A DNA stretch of 22,317 nt from positions 1-22,317 of the forward strand of contig JAOZUP010000014.1 in NCBI GenBank assembly GCA_029938595.1. The letters run 5' to 3'. The notes under the pieces were generated by a model. It searched no databases. It was not told the DNA's origin and saw nothing but the letters and a program-made list of their open reading frames with translations. The position numbers were made by a program, and so were the translations under genes. Source of the stretch: Thermoanaerobaculales bacterium (GTDB lineage: Bacteria; Acidobacteriota; Thermoanaerobaculia; Thermoanaerobaculales; Sulfomarinibacteraceae). Every line of letters begins with the position of its first letter. Position 1 is the first letter of the stretch. Below are positions 14,527-21,463 of the stretch, piece after piece.

Positions 14527-17500
14527 ATGTGCACGGATTCTGAGATGACTGTTACTTCCTCCCGTTTCCATGATGGCGCGCCGCGCGAGTTTCATGTCTC
14601 GCGGCGGGCGCGCGAAGTTTATGGTCTCGACGAGACCTTGTTTTCGGTCTCCGGTAACGTGGTCTTTGCCGATTTTCACGCCGCCCGGGTCTTTGCACAC
14701 AGCATGAACGAGCGCCGCGATCTCCTCCAATTCCCGGAGCGGGCGGTGAGTGCAAGCCAGATCCACGCCCTCGGGCTCATCGATGAGGTGCTCCATTTGC
14801 TGATAGCGCGGCACCGTCGGGAGCAGGCGCCGGACATGTGGTCCGACGCCCTGTCGCGTCTCGAAGCTGAGCTCGGTGGGGAGGCGGTGGACCGGATGCT
14901 GGGAGCGTTCGTCGACGAGTTTCCACCGGTCTCCGTGTTCCGAGGAGGGCTCACAACCGCGACGTATCTCGCCGACACCACCGACGGCGTGGACCACCGC
15001 GAGGTTGCCCTGGAGGAGCTGGTTCTGCTGTGGCTCGCCAACCGTAATCCGGCGTTCGCCGAGTTTCGCGAGCTCTTCGACGACGAAGTTTTGCGGCGCG
15101 ATACCCGCTACCTGCCCGCGATGGAAGAAGTCGAAGCGATCCTCGGTGCGGCGCCGGCGTCCGGTCACGGGGGACAGAGCCTGCTCGACCTGCTGTATGC
15201 ACCGATGCGGGCCGCTCCCCACTCGCTCGAGGGTCAACTCGAGTTCATCCGCACGACCTGGGCCGATCTTCTCGGCCCCGACCTCTACCGTGTCCTCGGT
15301 GGGCTTGACTTCCTGGCCGAGGAGCAACGGGTGTTCTTTCCTGCCGGGCCGGGGCCGGTCGAACCTCCGGACTATGGCGTCCTCTCGGAATCCGGCGAGA
15401 ATTACTCTGCGGATCGGGAGTGGATGCCGCGCCTTGTGTTGCTGGCCAAGAATGCCCACGTGTGGCTGGCTCAATTGAGCGTGAAGTACGGCCGCGAGAT
15501 CACTACATTGGACGGCATCCCCGACGACGAGCTGGAGATTCTGGCCGGGTGGGGGATGACCGGGCTGTGGCTGATCGGAGTCTGGGAACGCAGCCGGGCG
15601 TCCGAACGGATCAAGAGGATGATGGGGGACGAGGATGCGGTGGCCTCGGCGTACTCGCTCGAGGACTATCGGATTGCGGACGCCCTCGGCGGCGAGGACG
15701 CCTATGAGGATCTCAGAGCGCGGGCCTGGGTCCTTGGCATCCGCCTGTCGACCGACATGGTGCCGAACCACATGGGCATCGACTCGCGCTGGATGATCGA
15801 GCACCCCGATTGGTTCGTGTCGCTGGGCCACTCGCCCTACCCCGCCTACACCTTCGATGGTCCCGACCTGTCGGATGACGAGCGGGTCGGCATCTTCATC
15901 GAGGATCACTATTGGCAGAAGAGTGACGCCGCAGTTGTCTTCAAGCGGGTCGACCGCGCCACCGGTGACCAACGCTTCGTTTACCACGGCAATGACGGCA
16001 CCTCGATGCCCTGGAACGACACCGCCCAGCTCGACTACCTCAACCCCGAGGTTCGCGAAGCGGTGATTCAGACCATTCTCGCGGTGGCCCGCCGGTCACC
16101 GGTGATCCGCTTCGACGCCGCGATGACGCTTGCCCGGCAGCATTACCACCGTCTGTGGTTTCCGGAGCCCGGCGCCGCAGGCGCAGTGCCTTCACGGGCG
16201 GAGTTTGGGATGTCGCGGGCCGATTTCGACGCGGCGATGCCGCGCGAGTTCTGGCGCGAGGTGGTAGACCGGGTGGCCGCAGAAGCCCCCGACACCCTGC
16301 TGCTGGCGGAGGCGTTCTGGCTGCTCGAAGGGTACTTCGTCCGCACCCTGGGAATGCACCGGGTCTATAACTCGGCCTTCATGAACATGCTTCGCGACGA
16401 GCGCAACGCCGACTACCGGCAGCTGATCCGTTCGACGCTCGAGTTCGATCCCCAGATTCTGAAACGCTATGTGAACTTCATGTCTAACCCGGACGAGCGA
16501 ACCGCCGTCGACCAGTTTGGCGACGACGACAAGTACTTCGGCGTCGCGACGCTGATGGCCACCATGCCCGGGTTGCCGATGTTCGGCCACGGTCAGGTCG
16601 AGGGGCTGGCGGAAAAGTATGGGATGGAGTTTCGGCGGCCGCGCTGGGATGAGAGGCCGAACGAAGGGCTGGGATGGCGCCACGATCTCCAACTCTTTCC
16701 GCTCTTGCGGCGGCGCCGAATCTTTGCCGAGGTGGACAATTTCCTGCTCTATGACTTCGTTACCGGGGACGGCTCGGTCGACGAGAATGTCTTCGCCTAC
16801 TCCAACGAGGTCGACGGCGAACGCAGCCTGGTCATCTATCACAACCGATTCGGGGACGTCCGCGGCCGTATCCAGCACTCGACCGCGGTGGCCAAACGCG
16901 ACGGGGACGGCGACCGGCAACTCGTCCACCGTTCGCTCGGCGACGGACTTCAGCTCCCCGACGACGACTCCTCGTGGGTGATCTACCGCGACGAGGTATC
17001 CGGACTCGAATACGTGCGATCCTGCCGCGAGCTGAGATCAGAGGGATTCTACCTCGAGCTCGACGCGTACCGGCTCCACTGTTTCCTCGATTTCCGCAAT
17101 GTGAAACAGGATGAAGAACATCCGTACGATCGCCTCGCCGCACGTCTTTGCGGGCGAGGGGTGCCGAGCATCAAGGAAGCGCTCGGACAGCTCGTACTGT
17201 CGCCTGTTCTCGAACCCCTGCTGCGTATTCTCGCCGAGCCGATCTTGCATGGTCTGGCTTTGCCGGACGGCGGCAGTGAGGCGGGCGCCGAGCTGCGAAA
17301 GGTGGCGAGCACCGAGGTCGCAGCCTACCTCGCTGCGGTTGCTCAGCGTGCCGGGTCCGAGACGCCGCGTACGGAGATCGAGAGCTCGATTCTCACCGAC
17401 CTCGAAGCCGCGCTCGCCCTGCCGCAGCTTGTGGCGAGTTGGAAAACGGGGGATGCAGAGGTGGAATCGGCGGCGGCCCGGCTCCTGGGCGAGAACCTCG

Positions 17501-18054
17501 AGAGTCCGGAGGGATGGCTCATCCTGTTGTCATGGATTCTGGTGCGGCGTCTGGGCGAGCTCTCGGAGCGAGACGATGTTCGCGAGCTGTCCCGAAGCCG
17601 GATGGAGGAGTGGCATGTGGGGTCAGCCCTCGCCGATCTGGCGCAATCTCTCGGCGGGGCGCGGGAGGAAGCGCGGCGTGCGGTGGCGGCAATTGACTTG
17701 ATGATCGGTGGAGGCGGCAGGGAGTCCGGAGGGGGCCAGGCCGCGGCCGTTCTGGTCGACCGCTTGATCGAGATCTTCGCGAGCCCCCCCGGGCAGCGAT
17801 TCCTTGGCGTCCACCGGTATGGTGATGCGCTGTGGTTCAACCGTGAGGCCTTCACGGAGCTCGTGGACTGGATGATGACGACGGCTGCGGTAGCGGCGAT
17901 TGCTGACGATGTGGAGGATGTCCACTCGCGAATCGTCGAGATCCAACGAGCTGTCGATTTGGTGAATTCCGCCGGCAAGGATTCAGGCTATCGGCTGAAC
18001 GAGTTCCTCGAGTCGGTCAGGTTGGTGGGGGACCAACGAGCGACCGAGGAATGA
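14527..18054 (+). CDS. Long GH13 alpha-amylase-family protein
   Basis: A 1175-aa protein, probably cytoplasmic (no signal peptide). A mostly helical N-terminal part (about 1-320) is followed by a GH13 TIM barrel. Conserved regions: I TDMVPNH (Asp410, Asn414, His415), II VIRFDAAM (nucleophile Asp530), III LLLAEAFW (acid/base Glu595) and IV FMSNPDE (Asp656). The three carboxylates are all there, but the usual His of region IV (NHD) is Pro. A further region of about 350 residues follows the catalytic part and is helical with no domain I recognise. The family acts on alpha-glucans or transfers glucosyl groups, so glycogen or trehalose metabolism is possible. The start at 14527 lacks a clear ribosome-binding site; an ATG at 14545 is an alternative. 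Its stop overlaps the next start (ATGA). Confidence 0.82.
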   Translation: MCTDSEMTVTSSRFHDGAPREFHVSRRAREVYGLDETLFSVSGNVVFADFHAARVFAHSMNERRDLLQFPERAVSASQIHALGLIDEVLHLLIARHRREQAPDMWSDALSRLEAELGGEAVDRMLGAFVDEFPPVSVFRGGLTTATYLADTTDGVDHREVALEELVLLWLANRNPAFAEFRELFDDEVLRRDTRYLPAMEEVEAILGAAPASGHGGQSLLDLLYAPMRAAPHSLEGQLEFIRTTWADLLGPDLYRVLGGLDFLAEEQRVFFPAGPGPVEPPDYGVLSESGENYSADREWMPRLVLLAKNAHVWLAQLSVKYGREITTLDGIPDDELEILAGWGMTGLWLIGVWERSRASERIKRMMGDEDAVASAYSLEDYRIADALGGEDAYEDLRARAWVLGIRLSTDMVPNHMGIDSRWMIEHPDWFVSLGHSPYPAYTFDGPDLSDDERVGIFIEDHYWQKSDAAVVFKRVDRATGDQRFVYHGNDGTSMPWNDTAQLDYLNPEVREAVIQTILAVARRSPVIRFDAAMTLARQHYHRLWFPEPGAAGAVPSRAEFGMSRADFDAAMPREFWREVVDRVAAEAPDTLLLAEAFWLLEGYFVRTLGMHRVYNSAFMNMLRDERNADYRQLIRSTLEFDPQILKRYVNFMSNPDERTAVDQFGDDDKYFGVATLMATMPGLPMFGHGQVEGLAEKYGMEFRRPRWDERPNEGLGWRHDLQLFPLLRRRRIFAEVDNFLLYDFVTGDGSVDENVFAYSNEVDGERSLVIYHNRFGDVRGRIQHSTAVAKRDGDGDRQLVHRSLGDGLQLPDDDSSWVIYRDEVSGLEYVRSCRELRSEGFYLELDAYRLHCFLDFRNVKQDEEHPYDRLAARLCGRGVPSIKEALGQLVLSPVLEPLLRILAEPILHGLALPDGGSEAGAELRKVASTEVAAYLAAVAQRAGSETPRTEIESSILTDLEAALALPQLVASWKTGDAEVESAAARLLGENLESPEGWLILLSWILVRRLGELSERDDVRELSRSRMEEWHVGSALADLAQSLGGAREEARRAVAAIDLMIGGGGRESGGGQAAAVLVDRLIEIFASPPGQRFLGVHRYGDALWFNREAFTELVDWMMTTAAVAAIADDVEDVHSRIVEIQRAVDLVNSAGKDSGYRLNEFLESVRLVGDQRATEE

Positions 18055-19028
18055 TCGACCTCCGCTCTCTGCTCCGCCCCTTCCCGCTGTTTCTGGTTTT
18101 TCTCTTCGTAGCTGTCGCGATCGTCGATCTCGTGCACTCGCTGCGGGAGACCCCCGAGCAGCCACCGGCTCTCCTGCGTACCGGAATCGTGCGATTTGTA
18201 GAGTTGAACCCGGTTATCGACTTTCGCCCGCAACCTCCAGATCCCGAGGTGGTGTACCAGCCCGAGCCGAAGCTGATGGGTCGCAAGTGGTTCCAACCCG
18301 AACGGCGGGGTGTGTGGGTGACGAAAGACGGTGCCACTCTCAAGCTCGACGTCGCGGACGGCGGGCACCGGGTGATGATCCTCGACTGCCTGCCCGCCGG
18401 CGGCAGGCGTCCGATCCGGAGCCTCGTGGTAACGGTCAATGGCCTGCGGTGCGGTCCGGTGGACCTCGCGAAGGGGTGGGGGCGCTACCGTGTCGTTCTG
18501 CCCATGAATGCGATTCGGCCGGGGAGAAACCGGATCGTTTTCGAGTTCCCGGACGCGAACCGGGCGCGAGCGCACCGACGGTATCTCCTCGTACGACGCC
18601 TGGGGTTCTTTCTCGACGAGAGTATCGGCGACGATGCGGTTCTCCGACGACATCCGGCGTCGGTCGACATGGCGGAAGGGGCGGTCAGTTTTTTTGCATC
18701 GGGAACCCTGGAGGTGCCGTTCACTGTCGACGACCGGACCGACGCCCTGAAGCTGAGATACCGATTCAACCAGGCAGGCGGCCGCGCCGAGGTGGTGGTG
18801 GGCCGCCCGCAGGGCTCAGGGGTGGGGCGTGACGCCGATTTTCATTGCTCGGTTTCCTCAGACCAAAAGTTGGGTGGGCGCATTCGGATTCCGCTCCACG
18901 GTCGCCGGGGCATTTTCGTGTTTCGAATCCGCGTCGATCTGAAACCTCAACCTGCGCGGCTCAACCTCACCTCGCTGGCGCTGGTCAAGGAGAACCGTTC
19001 GGCCCGTCCTCGTCACGCAACCCGGTGA
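18051..19028 (+). CDS. Membrane-anchored beta-rich protein of unknown function
   Basis: A 325-aa protein with one N-terminal transmembrane segment (about residues 11-30) and a large extracytoplasmic part. The stretch around residues 120-180 (LVVTVNGLRCGPVDL ... VVLPMNAIRPGRNRIVFEF) has the pattern of a galactose-binding-like beta-sandwich, often attached to carbohydrate-active enzymes or sulfatases. No catalytic motif is recognised. The start overlaps the GH13 stop by 4 nt (ATGA), so the two are translationally coupled and likely work together. Its 3' end overlaps the convergent small membrane-protein gene by 44 nt. Confidence 0.7.
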   Translation: MIDLRSLLRPFPLFLVFLFVAVAIVDLVHSLRETPEQPPALLRTGIVRFVELNPVIDFRPQPPDPEVVYQPEPKLMGRKWFQPERRGVWVTKDGATLKLDVADGGHRVMILDCLPAGGRRPIRSLVVTVNGLRCGPVDLAKGWGRYRVVLPMNAIRPGRNRIVFEFPDANRARAHRRYLLVRRLGFFLDESIGDDAVLRRHPASVDMAEGAVSFFASGTLEVPFTVDDRTDALKLRYRFNQAGGRAEVVVGRPQGSGVGRDADFHCSVSSDQKLGGRIRIPLHGRRGIFVFRIRVDLKPQPARLNLTSLALVKENRSARPRHATR

Positions 19029-19266
19029 GAACCGAGGTCTCGTTATCGGGCGGTGTGATATCGCGTGGGGGAGGACGATCCTCCTCGCGCCGGGTGGTGA
19101 AGGTGGCTGCAATGAAGGTGAGGACCAGGAGCAGCATCTCGTCCACAAACGGAATTGGGTCGGGGGTGACGAGATCAACCAGGAACAGACCTCCGAGGAT
19201 CAGGAAGAGGTAGGGATATCGCAATCTCGGCAGATATCGTTGAACGAGGGTGGTCAGCGGGCTCAT
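18985..19266 (-). CDS. Small two-helix membrane protein, DUF6116-like
   Basis: A 93-aa protein with two hydrophobic segments (about residues 17-33 and 41-58) joined by PDPIPFVDE, then a charged tail rich in R, D and P. The PDPIPF-D-E-LLL pattern matches my memory of the DUF6116 family of small proteins of unknown function. It starts 2 nt downstream of the stop of the 291-aa gene, so the two form an operon. The last 44 nt overlap the opposing gene; the tail beyond about residue 80 may be poorly conserved. Confidence 0.65.
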   Translation of the reverse strand: MSPLTTLVQRYLPRLRYPYLFLILGGLFLVDLVTPDPIPFVDEMLLLVLTFIAATFTTRREEDRPPPRDITPPDNETSVLTGLRDEDGPNGSP

Positions 19267-19267
19267 G

Positions 19268-20143
19268 TCACTCTGCGTCGGTGGAGTTGCGGATCACTGT
19301 TTCCTTGGGCTGGTAGCTGGAGTAGACCGAAGGTTTTCCATACAGCCCACTGATCTTGATCACCAGCACCCTGTCCGCCGGTGTTGCCTCGAGCCAATGC
19401 AGGACCTTGCCGTGGAGGCGATGCGTTTCATACTCCCCGAACTCGATCCCCTGCTTGGCGATGAAACCGTCAAGCAGTCCCTTGGCCTCGGGAGTCAGCT
19501 CGACGATACCTTTGAATTTCTGGAGGAGTGGGTGCAGGTCGTTGTCTTCGAGGATGAGCCGTGCATTCGGATCGACCTCGGCCACCGTACCGAGATCACT
19601 GTCGGCCAGCGGATTCGGCTCACCGGCGGCCTCAGGTCGCGGGCCTTCGGCGGTAGACCGGGTCTCATCCGTGGGGACCGACGGTAATTCTTCCGGGGCC
19701 CTGCTCGACTCCATCATCGATGTTATCTCGAGAGCTGCGGGCCCGAGCAACAGTTGCAGTGCTTCGCTGGTGACCGCAAGCGACGCCTGCATCGAGTGCA
19801 CGATGCCGTCGCTCTCCGGAGGCAGCTCAGCGTCGCCGTGTGAAGCGAACCACTGACGCAGCTGTTCCATGAAGTCTGCGAACTTCGACAACCGGTCGGC
19901 GGATAATTTGGCCGAAGGCTCCAGCTCCGGTGGCTGTTGGACAGAGGATGGGAGCTCTATTCGCCCGTTCGTCAACTCGGCGATCCCCTCCGCGAGAGAC
20001 GCGGTGGTTTTGCTGGCGTACGCGGCAACCATCTCACCGCCTGTGCCAAGTAACCACCCGCGGCGTTCACCTATGAACCCGGACATTCGCTCCAGGTTTC
20101 GGGAGGCCATTTCGAGCTCATGGGATGTGATCTCTTCCGGCAT
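19268..20143 (-). CDS. Protein of unknown function, 291 aa
   Basis: I do not recognise this family. The N-terminal half (about 1-145) is predicted helical and amphipathic, with no signal peptide. A Pro/Glu/Ser-rich linker covers about 146-190, and a compact C-terminal part (about 195-282) contains LHPLLQKFKGIVELTPEAKG and HGKVLHWLEATPADRVLVIK. The domain layout suggests a cytoplasmic adaptor or regulator, but this is a guess. The start at 20143 follows a GAAAGGG site and the composition changes there; the reading frame stays open upstream to 21187, but only as antisense of pyrC. It is co-transcribed with the DUF6116-like gene and divergent from pyrC. Confidence 0.7.
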   Translation of the reverse strand: MPEEITSHELEMASRNLERMSGFIGERRGWLLGTGGEMVAAYASKTTASLAEGIAELTNGRIELPSSVQQPPELEPSAKLSADRLSKFADFMEQLRQWFASHGDAELPPESDGIVHSMQASLAVTSEALQLLLGPAALEITSMMESSRAPEELPSVPTDETRSTAEGPRPEAAGEPNPLADSDLGTVAEVDPNARLILEDNDLHPLLQKFKGIVELTPEAKGLLDGFIAKQGIEFGEYETHRLHGKVLHWLEATPADRVLVIKISGLYGKPSVYSSYQPKETVIRNSTDAE

Positions 20144-20232
20144 CCGCCCTTTCCCGCCAGATAGTACGGGCGCATTGTAACCCGGATTGATCTGTGGTGG
20201 AATTCCGTTTTCGTTTTTCCTTTTTTTCAACA

Positions 20233-20277
20233 AAAATTCCTGCTGCCACGGCTTGCGGCCGTGGCAGCAGGAATTTT
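20233..20277. promoter_or_regulatory. Perfect 20-bp stem-loop in the pyrC leader
   Basis: Arms 20233-20252 (AAAATTCCTGCTGCCACGGC) and 20258-20277 pair perfectly around a TTGCG loop. It lies 28 nt upstream of the pyrC start, between two divergent genes, so no gene ends here. In both directions the stem ends in a short T-run (4-5), so it could act as an attenuator or block read-through transcription. A pyrimidine-rich tract precedes it (20208-20228). Confidence 0.65.
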
Positions 20278-20305
20278 GTGCGATGATGCGGGAGGACGTC
20301 AACAG

Positions 20306-21364
20306 ATGCATCTGACGATCACACCACCCGATGACATGCACCTTCACCTCCGCGATGGTCGTGCGATGGCGGATGTGGTGGCGCACACGGCGAGGACATT
20401 TGCGCGTGCGGTCATCATGCCGAACTTGCAGCCGCCGGTCACCACCGCCGCCGCGGCCTGCGCCTACCGGCAACGTATCATCGATGCCCTGCCCGAGGGC
20501 TCGAACTTCGAGCCTTTGATGACTCTCTACCTGACCGATCTGACCTCGCCTGACGAGATTGTAGAGGCCGCGGCCGACGACACGATCGTAGGAGTCAAGC
20601 TCTACCCCGCGGGAGCCACCACCAACTCGGACGCCGGGGTCACTGATCTCGATCTGGTGATACCGACACTCGAGACGATGTCTGAGCACTGCCTGCCCCT
20701 CCTGGTCCACGGCGAGGTCACCGACCCGGCCGTCGATATTTTCGATCGCGAAAGGGTCTTCATCGATCGGGTGCTGGCGCCGCTCGTCGAGCGGGTGCCG
20801 GATCTGAGAGTGGTCTTCGAACACATCACGACTGCTGACGCGGTCGCGTGGGTGCTGCAGGCTCCGCCACGGATCGTGGCCACCATCACGCCGCACCACC
20901 TGCTGCTGGACCGGAATGCGATCTTCAGCGGCGGGCTCGACCCCCATCACTACTGTTTGCCGGTCCTCAAAAGGAATCGCCATCGGGAGGCGCTGCTGTG
21001 GGCCGCCACGAGCGGCAACCCGCGCTTCTTTCTCGGTACCGACAGCGCTCCCCATCCGCGGCACGCCAAGGAGTGCGCGCACGGGTGTGCAGGCATCTTT
21101 TCGGCCCATGCCGCTCTCGAACTCTACGCGGAGGCGTTCGAAGACGCGGACGCTCTCCATCTGCTCGAGGGCTTCGCGTCGCACCACGGCGCCGATTTCT
21201 ACGGTCGACCGCGGAATGGCGGCGCCATTACCCTGGTTCGTGAGGAGTGGACGGCTCCGGCGACCTACGCTTTCGGTGACGCCGTGGTGGTGCCCCTCCG
21301 CGCGGGCGGCACCATCCGCTGGCGGGTGGCCAAGGAGGAAGACGTTGGAACGTTAGAACGTTAA
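20306..21364 (+). CDS. pyrC: Dihydroorotase (class II, E. coli PyrC type)
   Basis: A 352-aa cytosolic zinc enzyme that interconverts N-carbamoyl-aspartate and dihydroorotate, step 3 of de novo pyrimidine synthesis. All metal and catalytic residues are visible: His12 and His14 (HLHLRDG), the carbamylated Lys98 (GVKLYPAGATTNS), His135 (VHGEV), His173 (FEHITT) and Asp246 (GTDSAPH). Length and motifs match the short bacterial class, not the CAD/PyrC2 class. The start at 20306 gives the usual N-terminus and has GGAGG 10 nt upstream; a start at 20261 would run through the hairpin. The last residues (VGTLER) and stop are encoded by an AACGTT repeat, so the C-terminus is probably not conserved. Confidence 0.94.
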   Translation: MHLTITPPDDMHLHLRDGRAMADVVAHTARTFARAVIMPNLQPPVTTAAAACAYRQRIIDALPEGSNFEPLMTLYLTDLTSPDEIVEAAADDTIVGVKLYPAGATTNSDAGVTDLDLVIPTLETMSEHCLPLLVHGEVTDPAVDIFDRERVFIDRVLAPLVERVPDLRVVFEHITTADAVAWVLQAPPRIVATITPHHLLLDRNAIFSGGLDPHHYCLPVLKRNRHREALLWAATSGNPRFFLGTDSAPHPRHAKECAHGCAGIFSAHAALELYAEAFEDADALHLLEGFASHHGADFYGRPRNGGAITLVREEWTAPATYAFGDAVVVPLRAGGTIRWRVAKEEDVGTLER

Positions 21365-21374
21365 ACGTTTTAAC
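21341..21374. repeat. AACGTT palindromic repeat at the pyrC 3' end
   Basis: GACGTTGGAACGTTAGAACG continues as TTAAACGTTTTAAC. The unit AACGTT is its own complement, so the stretch can fold (TTAGAACGT with ACGTTTTAA, one mismatch). It encodes the last codons and TAA stop (21362-21364) of pyrC. The 89 nt after it, up to the next gene, show nothing else but its ribosome-binding site. Confidence 0.6.
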
Positions 21375-21463
21375 CTTGGAAATTTGACTGACACCGGCTG
21401 CCGGAAATGAGGCAGACCTGAGTGCGTACCAAGATGACGCATGATTCACGGAGGAAATGAAGA

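Noticed and set aside
14497..15987. 496-aa open frame antisense to the GH13 gene
   Set aside because: No domain or start signal; the GH13 frame carries the catalytic motifs farther on and stays open for 1175 codons.
20233..20277. Terminator for a gene ending here
   Set aside because: Both flanking genes start here and point outward; no gene ends near the hairpin, so a leader or insulating role is more likely.
20144..21187. Upstream extension of the 291-aa minus-strand gene
   Set aside because: The frame stays open but crosses the antisense of pyrC and the leader hairpin; a ribosome-binding site and composition change support the start at 20143.
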